This document shows positions 1 through 8,241 of a stretch of 64,000 nt of DNA, piece by piece; the stretch's first letter is position 1, and each line of letters begins with the position of its first letter. Origin of the DNA: Spinactinospora alkalitolerans (GTDB lineage: Bacteria; Actinomycetota; Actinomycetes; Streptosporangiales; Streptosporangiaceae); assembly GCF_013408795.1 (NCBI RefSeq), contig NZ_JACCCC010000001.1, forward strand, positions 5,828,001 to 5,892,000, written 5' to 3'. A program made the position numbers and the translations under genes. The notes beneath the pieces were generated by a model that did not search any database, had not been told where the DNA came from, and saw nothing but the letters and a program-made list of their open reading frames with translations.

Positions 1-1415
1 ACGTCTACGGGTTCATGATCGCCGGGTTCCTGATCACCATGGGCACGCTCGGCGACCGGATCGGCCGCCGCAGGCTGCTGCTGATCGGGGCCGCGGCGTT
101 CGGCGCCGCCTCCGTCCTCGCCGCGTACTCGACCAGCGCCGAGATGCTGATCGCGGCGCGCACCGTGCTCGGCGTCGCCGGCGCCACCCTGATGCCCTCC
201 ACGCTGGCGCTGATCAGCAACATGTTCACCGACCCCAAGCAGCGGTCGATGGCGATCGCGGCGTGGATGAGCTGCTTCATGGGCGGCACCGCGATCGGCC
301 CGGTGGTCGGCGGGGTGCTGCTGGAGTGGTTCTGGTGGGGGTCGGTGTTCCTGCTCGGGGTGCCGGTCATGGTGCTGCTGCTGGTCGCCGCTCCGGTGCT
401 GCTGCCCGAGTACCGCGCCCCGGCCGCGGGGCGGCTCGACCTGGTCGGCGTGGCCCTGTCCCTGGCGGCGATCCTGCCGATCGTCTACGGGCTCAAGGAG
501 CTGGCCAAGGACGGCCCGTCGGTCGGGGCGGCCGCGGCGATCGCGGTGGGCGCCGCGGTCGGGGCGGTGTTCGTGCGCAGGCAGTTGCGGTCGGCCGACC
601 CGCTGCTGGACCTGCGCCTGTTCCGCAGCCGCTCGTTCGGCGCCGCGGTGGCGGCCATGATGGCGGGGGCCGTGGTGATGGGCGGGATGTTCCTGCTCAT
701 CTCCCAGTACCTGCAGATGGTCGGCGGGCTCTCGCCGCTGCGGGCGGGCCTGTGGCTGATACCCCCGGCCGTCGCGATGATCATCGGCACGCTGCTGGCC
801 CCGTCGCTCGCGCAGCGGATCGGCCGCGGGAACGTGATCGGCGGCGGCATGGCGGTCACCGCGGTCGGGTTCGCGGTGCTGACCCAGGCCCCGGCCACCG
901 GCGGGGCGGCGGTGGTGGTCCTCGGGATGGTGATCGCCGTGATCGGGCTGGGACCCGGCGGGGCGCTGGGGACCGACATCGTGGTCGGCTCGGTCCCGCC
1001 GGAGAAGGCCGGGTCGGCGGCGTCGATGTCGGAGACCAGCGGGGAGTTCGGGATCGCCATGGGGGTGGCGCTGCTGGGCAGCCTCAGCACCGCGATCTAC
1101 CGGGGCGAGGTCACCGTCGCCGAGGACGTCCCGGCCGAGGCGGCCGCCGCCACCCGCGACACCCTCGCCGGCGCGGTCGCCGCGGCCGAGCGGCTCCCCG
1201 CCGACGCAGCCGTCCACCTGCTCGAACCGGCCCGCGAGGCGTTCACCCACGGACTGAACGCGGTCGCGGGGCTGGGCGCGGTCGCGATGGCGGTGTTCGC
1301 CGTGCTCACCGTGGTGCTGCTCCGGCCGGGGCGCCCGAGCGGCGAGCACCGGCCGACCGGGCAGGGGACCGCGCAGGAGCCGGAGCGGGAGGTCGAGCGG
1401 GCCGCCGCCCCCTGA
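1..1415 (+). CDS. MFS drug efflux transporter (DHA2-like), 5' truncated by window edge
   Basis: Inner-membrane proton-driven exporter of the major facilitator superfamily, probably 14-helix DHA2 (EmrB/QacA-like). The reading frame is already open at base 3 (V-Y-G-F before the first Met at base 15), and the visible protein starts inside the second helix, followed at once by the MFS loop motif GDRIGRRR. About a dozen hydrophobic helices follow, and the protein ends in a charged hydrophilic tail (EPEREVERAAAP). The first helix and the start codon lie outside the window. The substrate cannot be told from sequence; VOC-fold proteins of the antibiotic-resistance type lie directly downstream on the same strand, which fits a resistance or detoxification setting. 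Confidence 0.85.
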   Translation, partial: VYGFMIAGFLITMGTLGDRIGRRRLLLIGAAAFGAASVLAAYSTSAEMLIAARTVLGVAGATLMPSTLALISNMFTDPKQRSMAIAAWMSCFMGGTAIGPVVGGVLLEWFWWGSVFLLGVPVMVLLLVAAPVLLPEYRAPAAGRLDLVGVALSLAAILPIVYGLKELAKDGPSVGAAAAIAVGAAVGAVFVRRQLRSADPLLDLRLFRSRSFGAAVAAMMAGAVVMGGMFLLISQYLQMVGGLSPLRAGLWLIPPAVAMIIGTLLAPSLAQRIGRGNVIGGGMAVTAVGFAVLTQAPATGGAAVVVLGMVIAVIGLGPGGALGTDIVVGSVPPEKAGSAASMSETSGEFGIAMGVALLGSLSTAIYRGEVTVAEDVPAEAAAATRDTLAGAVAAAERLPADAAVHLLEPAREAFTHGLNAVAGLGAVAMAVFAVLTVVLLRPGRPSGEHRPTGQGTAQEPEREVERAAAP

Positions 1416-1547
1416 GCGTCGGGGCCCGGAGGCGTCCGGAACACGGGGCACCGAGAAAACCGCGGCCCGAGCGATGAGTTCCCGCTCGCCGCGCGGTCTG
1501 CACCGGTGACGGACGAAAGAGATCACCGGAGAAACCAGGAGGAGAAC

Positions 1548-1922
1548 ATGACGAAGCCCAAGCTGGACGGCATGCTGCTCGCCAGCACCGACCCGGAGCG
1601 GCTGCACGCGTGGTACGCCGCGCTGGACCCCGAGGAGGACAGCAAGGTCGACTCCTACCGGGTGCTCAAGTTCGGCGGGTTCCACCTGCTGATCGACTCC
1701 CGCGAGGACATCGGGGGCGGCAACCCCGAGCCCGGCCGGATGATCGTCAACTTCGACGTGACCGACGTGCGCGCCATCGCCGAGCGCCTCGACGGCATGG
1801 GCACGCGCTGGCTCGCCGAGATCGAGGACCGGGACGGCAGCCTGTTCGCCACGGCGATCGACCCCGACGGCAACTACGTCCAGTTCATCCAGCTCAGCGA
1901 GGAGCACCGAGCGGCCATGTAG
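1548..1922 (+). CDS. VOC-fold (glyoxalase/bleomycin-resistance-like) protein
   Basis: Small single-domain vicinal-oxygen-chelate protein of 124 residues; the family includes glyoxalases, dioxygenases and drug-binding proteins and often acts as a dimer on a metal. The C-terminal half shows the usual signature: FDVTDVRAIAERLDGMG, then DRDGSLFATAIDPDGNYVQF, with the DPDGN turn typical of the fold. I chose the ATG at 1548 because AGGAGGAG stands just before it; an open frame extends to 1506 but has no such site. It is followed after 21 bases by a second VOC gene, so the two probably share one mRNA. The substrate is unknown. Confidence 0.8.
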   Translation: MTKPKLDGMLLASTDPERLHAWYAALDPEEDSKVDSYRVLKFGGFHLLIDSREDIGGGNPEPGRMIVNFDVTDVRAIAERLDGMGTRWLAEIEDRDGSLFATAIDPDGNYVQFIQLSEEHRAAM

Positions 1923-1943
1923 GAGGCCGGTCAGGAGGCGATC

Positions 1944-2329
1944 ATGTTCGGTGACAGCAGGGCGTTCAGCGGTTTCTCGGTGGACGACCCCGCCGCGGCC
2001 AGGCGGTTCTACGGCGAAACGCTCGGGCTGAAGGTGTCGGAGGTCGAGGGGATGGAGGAGTACGGCCTGCTCACCCTGCACATCGCGGGCGGCGGCGACA
2101 TCCTGGTCTACCCGAAGCCCGACCACGTGCCGGCGGCCCACACCGTCCTCAACTTCCCGGTGGACGACATCGACGCGGCCGTCGACGAGTTGGGCAGGCG
2201 GGGCGTGCGCCTTCTGCGCTACGACGGCCTCGACCAGGACGACAAGGGCGTCAGCCGCGGCGGGGCCCGCTGATCGCCTGGTTCGCCGACCCGGCCGGGA
2301 ACGTGCTCTCCGTGCTGCAGGACCGGTGA
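1944..2329 (+). pseudogene. VOC-fold protein interrupted by a one-base frameshift
   Basis: The first 109 codons encode a glyoxalase-like protein (FYGETLGLKVSEVEG, then HTVLNFPVDDIDAAVDELG) and stop at 2273. The conserved C-terminal strand is present in the next frame, reading GPLIAWFADPAGNVLSVLQDR and stopping at 2327-2329. Adding a single G to the G run near 2262-2266 would restore one frame across the break. A ribosome-binding site (AGGAGG) precedes the ATG at 1944. The lesion sits in a homopolymer, so a sequencing error is as likely as a real mutation. If intact, the product would be about 128 residues. Confidence 0.7.
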
Positions 2330-2496
2330 CGCCGGCGACCGCGGCGGATGCGCACGCCCCCGGCGGACGCTCCGGCCGCGGGCGGCTCCGCGAGTCTCGC
2401 GGACGCCGTCCGCGGGGGCTGACGGCGCACCGCCGTCGCGTGCCCGGCCGGTGCGCGGGCCGAGGGGTGATCTGAAAGACCCGCCCGAGAGCGGGC

Positions 2497-2539
2497 CCGG
2501 CCCGCGGCGGATTCCGAGGGGGCGTCCGCCGCGGGCCGG
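2497..2539. terminator. Hairpin between convergent VOC and sugar-acid operons
   Basis: Perfect 15-bp inverted repeat, 2497-2511 against 2525-2539, with a 13-base loop. It lies between the end of the plus-strand VOC gene and the end of the minus-strand galacturonate operon, so it could stop transcription from both sides. No U-tract follows, which is usual for high-GC actinobacteria. Confidence 0.6.
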
Positions 2540-2584
2540 TGGCCGTCCCCGACCGGGGGCGGGGCCGGCCGGGCAGGGTGCGGC

Positions 2585-4066
2585 TCAGGCGTCCCGGTCG
2601 GGCGCCCCTCCGTTCACGCTGCGCGGCACGCCCAGCGGGTTGGCGTCCCGCAGCGCCTCGGGCAGGAGTTCGTCGGGCATCGCCTGGTAGGTCACCGGGC
2701 GCATGAAGCGCTCGATGGCCGCCGTCCCCACCGAGGTGTGCAGCGGAACCGACGTGGCCGGGTAGGGCCCCCCGTGGTGCATCGCGTGCGTCACGGCGAC
2801 CCCCGTCGGCCAGGAGTTCCAGAGCACGCGGCCCGCGCGGTCGCGCAGCTCGTCCAGCAGCTCGCGCACGGCCCCCTCCCCCGCTTCGGCGGGGGTGCCC
2901 TGCACCGTCGCGGTCAGCTGCCCGCGCAGGGCGCGCGCCGCCGCCACCAGCTGCGCCTCGTCGGTGTAGGTGACGAGGAGGGACGCGGGGCCGAAGCACT
3001 CCGCCATCAGCTCCTCGCCGTGCCGCAGCACCTCGTCGACCGTCGTGGCGAGCAGGGCGGGGCTGCGCTCTCCCGCCTCGCCGGTGCCGCCGGGGACGAC
3101 CGTGCGCACGGCGTCGTGCCCGGACAGCCGCTCCAGTCCGGAGTCGTACCCGCCCATGACCCGGTCGTTGAGCAGCTGTGCAGACGCCAGCCCGCGCACC
3201 CGCTCGGCGACGGCCTCCTCGATGCCGGAGCCCTCGGGGACGAACAGCAGCCCGGGCTTGGTGCAGAACTGGCCCGCACCCATCGTGTAGGAGCCCGCGT
3301 AGCCCTCGGCGACCTCGTCACCGCGCTCGGCGGCCGCGCGCTCGGTCACGAAGACGGGGTTCAGGCTCTCCATCTCGGCGTAGAAGGGGATCGGCTCCGG
3401 ACGCGAGGCGGCCAGGTCGCCCAGCGCGCGCCCGCCGGCCAGGGAGCCGGTGAAGGCGCCGGCCTTCACCCGCGGATCCTGGACCGCGAGACGTCCCGCC
3501 TCTTCGCCGTGGATCAGGCTGAAGACGCCCTTCGGCGCACCGGCCTCGGCCAGGGCGCCGGCGACGATCCGCGCGGTGCGGGTCGACAGCTCCGGGTGGC
3601 CGGGGTGCGCCTTGACGATGACGGGGCAGCCCGCCGCCAGGGCCGCGGCGGTGTCCCCGCCCGCCACGCTGAAGGCGAAGGGGAAGTTGCTCGCGCCGAA
3701 GACCACCACCGGCCCCAGCGGGATCATCATGCGGCGCAGGTCGGGCCGGGCCCCGGGCGGCCACTCGGGGTCGGCGGTGTCGAGGGAGGCGCGCAGGTAG
3801 CCGCCGTCCTCCACCAGCTCGGCGAACAGCCGCAGCTGGAAGGTGGTGCGCGCCAGTTCACCGCGCAGCCGGGGCTCGGGCAGGTGCGACTCCTCCCGCG
3901 CGACGGGGACGAGCTCGTCGGCCGCGGCGTCCAGCGCGTCGGCCGCCGCTCGCACGGCGGCGGCGCGCTCCCGGGGGCGCAGCGCCGAGAACTCCCGGGC
4001 CGCGCCCTGCGCGGCGGCGAGGGTGTTCTCGAGCTCCTGCGCCGAGGTGTCGGGGTAGGTGCTCAT
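2585..4066 (-). CDS. 2-oxoglutarate semialdehyde (2,5-dioxovalerate) dehydrogenase
   Basis: NAD(P)-dependent aldehyde dehydrogenase, 493 residues, last step of the oxidative galacturonate/galactarate route: 2-oxoglutarate semialdehyde to 2-oxoglutarate. The cofactor-binding stretch is GASNFPFAF...PVIVKAHPGHP, and the catalytic cysteine is in GQFCTKPGL. Lys-Ala-His-Pro after the Rossmann strand and the overall spacing are typical of the KGSADH subgroup rather than of betaine- or succinate-semialdehyde enzymes. It is the last gene of the seven-gene operon, 69 bases after the enolase-superfamily gene; the gap holds a 9-bp stem-loop (4108-4116/4125-4133). Substrate assignment leans on the neighbouring dehydratase and uronate dehydrogenase. 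Confidence 0.85.
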   Translation of the reverse strand: MSTYPDTSAQELENTLAAAQGAAREFSALRPRERAAAVRAAADALDAAADELVPVAREESHLPEPRLRGELARTTFQLRLFAELVEDGGYLRASLDTADPEWPPGARPDLRRMMIPLGPVVVFGASNFPFAFSVAGGDTAAALAAGCPVIVKAHPGHPELSTRTARIVAGALAEAGAPKGVFSLIHGEEAGRLAVQDPRVKAGAFTGSLAGGRALGDLAASRPEPIPFYAEMESLNPVFVTERAAAERGDEVAEGYAGSYTMGAGQFCTKPGLLFVPEGSGIEEAVAERVRGLASAQLLNDRVMGGYDSGLERLSGHDAVRTVVPGGTGEAGERSPALLATTVDEVLRHGEELMAECFGPASLLVTYTDEAQLVAAARALRGQLTATVQGTPAEAGEGAVRELLDELRDRAGRVLWNSWPTGVAVTHAMHHGGPYPATSVPLHTSVGTAAIERFMRPVTYQAMPDELLPEALRDANPLGVPRSVNGGAPDRDA

Positions 4067-4135
4067 GAGCCTCGATTCCTTCCTTTCCGCTTGGGATGGG
4101 GCCTGTGCCCGGGAGCACCGAGACGCTCCCGGGTG

Positions 4136-5206
4136 CTACTGCGGGGGCGCGGCGAACACCAGCCCGTGCCCCGGAGGGGTGGAGCTCGTCGCCCCGGACG
4201 GGCCCACGGACACCCCGGAGGGGCGTTCCAGGGCGCCCAGGTCGGCGAAGGAGGCCCGCTCGATGTCCTCGACCATCTCCACCGCCGGAACGCACTGGGC
4301 GAGCTGCGCGGAGAGGTCGGGAAGCAGGTGGGGGGCGATCGGGACGCTGAACGCGGCCGCGAGGTCGGCGATGCGCAGGAAGGGGGTGATCCCCCCGACC
4401 CGCACCACGTTGGGCTGGGCGATGTCGCACACGCCGCGCACCAGCGCGTCGCGGAAGGCCCGCACGGTGCGCAGGTTCTCCCCGATCGCGAACGGGATCG
4501 GCGTGACCGCCCGCAGCCGCGCATGGGCCTCCAGGTCGTCGGCTGCCAGCGGCTCCTCGATCCAGTACGGGTCGAACCGGGCCAGGGCGCCCAGCGCCCG
4601 GGAGGCGCGCGACAGGTCCCACCGCTGGTTGGCGTCGACCATCAGCCGGCCCTGCGGGCCCAGGATCTCCCGCACCCTGGCGACGCGCTCCAGGTCGCGT
4701 TCGAGGTCGGGGGAGCCGACCTTCATCTTGACCGCGGTGTGTCCCGCCGCGGTGAACCGGCGCACCTGGTCGCACAGCTCCTCCAGGCTGCGGTCCAGGT
4801 TGACCCCGCTGCCGTAGCAGGGCACCGAGTCCCTGCGGCGGCCGATGAGCTCGACCAGGCTCACCTCGAAGGAGCGGGCGCGCAGGTCCCACAGCGCGAT
4901 GTCGACCGCTGCGAGCGCCATCGCGGTGATCCCGCCGGGACCGGCCTCGTGCAGGTGGGCGTAGAGCTGCTCCCACCGCGGGGCCGGCGCGGGGTCGCGG
5001 CCCTCCAGCAGCGGCGCGCAGTCCTCCTCGATGACCGCGCGCACGGCCTGGGCGCCGACCCGCGGCGTCCAGGCGAACCCGATGCCCTCGGCGCCGGTGT
5101 CGGTGGTGACGGTGACCACGACGACGTCGTGGAAGGAGACGCCGCCGTCCCAGGTGCCGTGCAGCGGGAACCTCCGCACCGACGCGGACGTGCTCGCGAT
5201 CCTCAT
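4136..5206 (-). CDS. Enolase-superfamily sugar-acid enzyme (galactarolactone cycloisomerase or galactarate dehydratase type)
   Basis: Mandelate racemase/muconate lactonizing-type enzyme of 356 residues. The metal ligands and catalytic groups are visible in order: KMKVG (Lys-x-Lys base), MVDANQRW (Asp), WIEEP (Glu), IGENL (Glu), DIAQPN, and the late His in IAPHLLP. That set places it in the MR-like subgroup, which handles acid sugars with Mg2+. Its start overlaps the upstream dehydratase gene by four bases (ATGA), so the two are translationally coupled. The window contains a uronate dehydrogenase (product a galactarolactone) but no lactonase, so a cycloisomerase that opens the lactone directly is attractive. 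A galactarate or glucarate dehydratase remains possible; sequence alone does not decide. Confidence 0.75.
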   Translation of the reverse strand: MRIASTSASVRRFPLHGTWDGGVSFHDVVVVTVTTDTGAEGIGFAWTPRVGAQAVRAVIEEDCAPLLEGRDPAPAPRWEQLYAHLHEAGPGGITAMALAAVDIALWDLRARSFEVSLVELIGRRRDSVPCYGSGVNLDRSLEELCDQVRRFTAAGHTAVKMKVGSPDLERDLERVARVREILGPQGRLMVDANQRWDLSRASRALGALARFDPYWIEEPLAADDLEAHARLRAVTPIPFAIGENLRTVRAFRDALVRGVCDIAQPNVVRVGGITPFLRIADLAAAFSVPIAPHLLPDLSAQLAQCVPAVEMVEDIERASFADLGALERPSGVSVGPSGATSSTPPGHGLVFAAPPQ

Positions 5207-6120
5207 GTCCGGCCCTCTCCCGCTGCGGCGAGCTCCAGTCCGCGGCCGATGATCCGCTCCAGCTCGGCCGCCTCCGCCTCGGAGGGCTCCACGAACGGCG
5301 GGCGCACCGGGCCCACGTCGGTCCCGCGGATCCGCAGTCCGGTTTTGACCAGCGAGACCGCGTAGCCGGGGGTGCGGTCGCGAAGGGCTGCCAGGGGGCG
5401 GTAGAACGCGTCGAGCAGCTCCTCGGCCAGCGGGTCCCCGGCGCGCCAGGCCCGGTAGAAGGCGGTGGCGACCTCGGGGACGAAGGCGAACGCCGCCGAC
5501 GAGTACAGGTCGACGCCGATCCCCTGGTAGGCGTGCACCGTCAGCTCCGCGGTGGGCAGCCCGTTGAAGAAGGTGAAGGGCCCGGCCACCCGTCCGCGCA
5601 CCGCGAGCACGATCTGGCGCATCCGGTCGAGGTCGCCGATGCCGTCCTTGATCCCCACCACACCGGGCAGGGCCGCGATCTCGGCCGCGGACTCCACGCT
5701 CAGCGCCATGGTCGAGCGCTGGTAGACGATCACCGGGAGCCGCACCGCCCGGGTGACCTCGCGGACGTAGTCCACCAGGCCGCGTTGGGGGGCGCCGACC
5801 AGGTAGGGGGGCAGCAGCAGGACGCCTTCGGCACCGGCCTCGTGCGCGGCCCTGGCCTGCTCGACGACGGTGGGCAGGCTTCCGCCCGCGCCCGCGACGA
5901 CCGGGACACGTCCGCCGGCGGTCTCGACCGCGGTGCGCACGACCGCGGCCTGCTCGGCGTTGGAGAGTGCGTGGATCTCGCCGGTGCCGCAGGCGGCGAA
6001 GACGCCGCCGGGCCCGTGCTCCAAGCCGGCGCCGATGTGGGAGGCCAGCGCCGCGTGGTCCACGGCGCCGTCCCGGTCGAACGGTGTGACCGGGAAGAAC
6101 AGGATGCCTTCGAGGTTCAT
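5203..6120 (-). CDS. kdgD: 5-dehydro-4-deoxyglucarate dehydratase (DHDPS/NAL family)
   Basis: Class I aldolase-fold enzyme of 305 residues that dehydrates and decarboxylates 5-dehydro-4-deoxy-D-glucarate to 2-oxoglutarate semialdehyde, CO2 and water. Family marks are the N-terminal LFFPVTPFDRDG, the Tyr in IVYQRS and the Schiff-base lysine in VGIKDGIGD. A longer open frame runs upstream, but the ATG at 6120 gives the normal family N-terminus (MNLEGILFFPVTP). Its product is the substrate of the semialdehyde dehydrogenase two genes downstream, and its end overlaps the next gene (ATGA). Other DHDPS-family members (dihydrodipicolinate synthase, KDG aldolase) are less likely given this setting. 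Confidence 0.85.
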   Translation of the reverse strand: MNLEGILFFPVTPFDRDGAVDHAALASHIGAGLEHGPGGVFAACGTGEIHALSNAEQAAVVRTAVETAGGRVPVVAGAGGSLPTVVEQARAAHEAGAEGVLLLPPYLVGAPQRGLVDYVREVTRAVRLPVIVYQRSTMALSVESAAEIAALPGVVGIKDGIGDLDRMRQIVLAVRGRVAGPFTFFNGLPTAELTVHAYQGIGVDLYSSAAFAFVPEVATAFYRAWRAGDPLAEELLDAFYRPLAALRDRTPGYAVSLVKTGLRIRGTDVGPVRPPFVEPSEAEAAELERIIGRGLELAAAGEGRT

Positions 6121-6160
6121 GGTGTTCCTTGTGATCGCGATGGGGATGGCCGGGTCGGTT

Positions 6161-7039
6161 TCAGTCGATCTCGGTGCGCCACGTGTGCCGCGGGCGCCAC
6201 CCGAGCAGTTCGCGCGCCTTGCGGGAGGAGAACGCGGCGACGCCCTCGGCCAGGTCGGCGGCGCACTCCTGCGGGACGCCCGCGTGGCGCGGCAGCAGGT
6301 CGCTGAGCGGGCCCTCGGCGAGTGCGTCATCGGCGCCGACGAAGAACGTCTGACCGTTGGGGACGGTGTCGGCCTGCTCCAGCAGGAGGGCGGCGAAATC
6401 CGCTGCGTCGCGGGCGTCGACGTAGTTGAACAGGGAGACCGCGGCGAGCTCCGGGCGCTCCAGGCGCTCCCGGATGGTTCCTCCCCCCTGGATGGGCGCG
6501 CCCTTCCACTCCTCCTGGGAGACCACGAAGCAGGGGCGGAACGCGTGGAACCGGCCGCGCCCGCGCGCGGCGAACCCCCGGACGATCTGCTCGGCGACGG
6601 CCTTGGACATGCTGTAGGAGTTCCAGGGGGCGATCGGGTGGTCCTCGTCCAGCGGCAGGTAGGACGGCCGCCACCCGCCGGGGTTGCCGTACCCCGCGAC
6701 GGTGGGGCTGCTGGCCACCAGCACCGTGCCGACGCCCAGGTCGGAGGCTGCCTGGCAGAGGTTGAAGGCCAGTCGGGCGTTGGTCTCGAAGGTGCTGATG
6801 TCGCTGCGCTGGAACGGCGCCGGGACGGCCGCCAGGTGCACGACGGCGTCCGGGCGGAAGTGGGCGATCACCGAATAGCACTCGCCGGCGTCGGTGAGGT
6901 CGGCGGGGAAGAAGGGGAACCCCTCTCCTCCTCGCGCCGGGGCCGTGTCGACGCCGGTGACCTCGTGTCCCCGCTCGGCGAGGCCACGGAGGACGCTGCG
7001 CCCCAGGCGCCCCGATCCTCCGGTCACGAGCACATGCAT
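6161..7039 (-). CDS. udh: Uronate dehydrogenase (NAD-dependent SDR/epimerase fold)
   Basis: Extended short-chain dehydrogenase of 292 residues. Uronate dehydrogenases oxidise D-galacturonate or D-glucuronate to the aldaro-lactone with NAD+. Seen here: the Rossmann motif VTGGSGRLG at the N-terminus, Asp in TGVDTAP that would select NAD, and the catalytic YSMSK (Tyr-x3-Lys). The ATG at 7039 is chosen because the Rossmann strand begins at residue 2; an upstream in-frame start would add 18 unrelated residues. It lies between the TRAP solute-binding gene and the dehydratase in one operon, which supports galacturonate as substrate over a nucleotide-sugar epimerase role. Confidence 0.75.
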   Translation of the reverse strand: MHVLVTGGSGRLGRSVLRGLAERGHEVTGVDTAPARGGEGFPFFPADLTDAGECYSVIAHFRPDAVVHLAAVPAPFQRSDISTFETNARLAFNLCQAASDLGVGTVLVASSPTVAGYGNPGGWRPSYLPLDEDHPIAPWNSYSMSKAVAEQIVRGFAARGRGRFHAFRPCFVVSQEEWKGAPIQGGGTIRERLERPELAAVSLFNYVDARDAADFAALLLEQADTVPNGQTFFVGADDALAEGPLSDLLPRHAGVPQECAADLAEGVAAFSSRKARELLGWRPRHTWRTEID

Positions 7040-7146
7040 TGGGTTGACTCCTCCTGTGTCTCTGCGTGCGGGGCTTTGGGCGGTCCAGATCATCGACGGG
7101 AACGGAGGGCCGCGGCCGTGGCTCTCCGTCGTTTCCCGTCACCGAG

Positions 7147-8163
7147 CTAGGGGCGGGCGGCTTCGATCGCGTCGAGGGCCTCGCCGAGGTCGTCCTCGTG
7201 GGCCTCGCGCACGCCGGCCAGCGCCTCGCGGAACGGGTCCTTGTCCTCGACCTCGTGGATCTCGACGCCGTTCTCCTCCAGCACGCCGCGGCTGCGCTCG
7301 GTCTCCTCGGCCCACAGCTCGCGCTGCTTCTGCGAGGACTCGGCGGCGACTTCCCGGACCAGTTCGCGGTCCTCCTCGCTGAGGGACTGCCACACCGACT
7401 CGCCGACCAGCAGCACCTCGGGGACCCGCTGGTGCTCGTTGAGTGCGATCTCGGGGGCGACCTCGTAGTGCATGGTGGAGACGTAGCTGGGCAGGTTGTT
7501 CTCGGCGCCGTCGATGACGCCGGTCTCCATGCCGCTGTAGACCTCGCTGAAGTCCATGGCGGTCGCCGATCCGCCCATCGCCTCGATCGCCTCGGCGGTG
7601 AGCGAGCCGGGTTGCACCCGGATGTTCTGCCCCTCCAGGTCGGAGGGCTCCTCCACCGGCTGCTCGGTGGTGTAGAAGCTGCGCGCGCCGGAGTCGTAGT
7701 AGGCCAGCCCGGTGAAGCCGCCCTCGCTGAGGTCCTCCATCAGCGCGGTGCCCTCCTCGCTCTCCAGGAAGGCCCAGAAGTGCTCGGGGCCGTCGAAGAT
7801 GTAGGGCATCCCGAACGCCTCCCAGGTGGGGACGAACTCGGCCACCAGGTTGGCGTTGGTCCGGGTCATCTCGACCGAGCCGAGCTGGATCTGCTCCAGC
7901 ACGTCGCGCTCTTCGCCGAGCTGGGCGTCGGTGTAGACGGTGACGTCGATGCGGCCGTTGCTGCGCTCGCGCAGCTCGTCGGCGAACCACTGGTCGGCCT
8001 CGACGGTGGGGTGTCCTTCGGGGTGGGTCTCGGCGAGGCGCCAGGAGATCGTGCCCCCGTCCCCCGACGACCCGCCGCATCCGGCCAGGACCAGGGGCAG
8101 CACAGCGGCGAGGGCGGCGATCCGCAGTCCCGGTGCCGGGCGGCGGCCGTGGTCGCGCTTCAT
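7147..8163 (-). CDS. dctP: TRAP transporter solute-binding lipoprotein (DctP family)
   Basis: Extracytoplasmic binding protein of 338 residues for a tripartite ATP-independent periplasmic transporter. It starts with a lipoprotein signal (MKRDHGRR..., hydrophobic stretch, lipobox VLAGCGG), so it is anchored at the outer face of the membrane. DctP marks follow: WFADELRERSNGRIDVTVY, QIQLGSVEMTR, and the substrate-clamping region IRVQPGSLTAEAIEAMGG. I chose the ATG at 8163 because it gives the signal peptide directly. It is third in the operon after dctQ and dctM. The 107-base gap to udh contains an imperfect stem-loop (about 7094-7140), which could favour accumulation of the binding-protein message. 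A uronate ligand is inferred from the operon. Confidence 0.85.
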   Translation of the reverse strand: MKRDHGRRPAPGLRIAALAAVLPLVLAGCGGSSGDGGTISWRLAETHPEGHPTVEADQWFADELRERSNGRIDVTVYTDAQLGEERDVLEQIQLGSVEMTRTNANLVAEFVPTWEAFGMPYIFDGPEHFWAFLESEEGTALMEDLSEGGFTGLAYYDSGARSFYTTEQPVEEPSDLEGQNIRVQPGSLTAEAIEAMGGSATAMDFSEVYSGMETGVIDGAENNLPSYVSTMHYEVAPEIALNEHQRVPEVLLVGESVWQSLSEEDRELVREVAAESSQKQRELWAEETERSRGVLEENGVEIHEVEDKDPFREALAGVREAHEDDLGEALDAIEAARP

Positions 8164-8241
8164 GGTGATGGGTCCTCTCTTCAGGCGATGCATGGGGATG
8201 GCGCGGGCGGGGTGTTCGGCCCCGGGGCATCCGCTCGCGGG

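Noticed and set aside
2738-5365. 875-codon open frame on the plus strand opposite the dehydrogenase and enolase genes
   Set aside because: It is the antisense shadow of two well-identified genes; the translation is low-complexity Gly/Arg/Gln/His with no family features.
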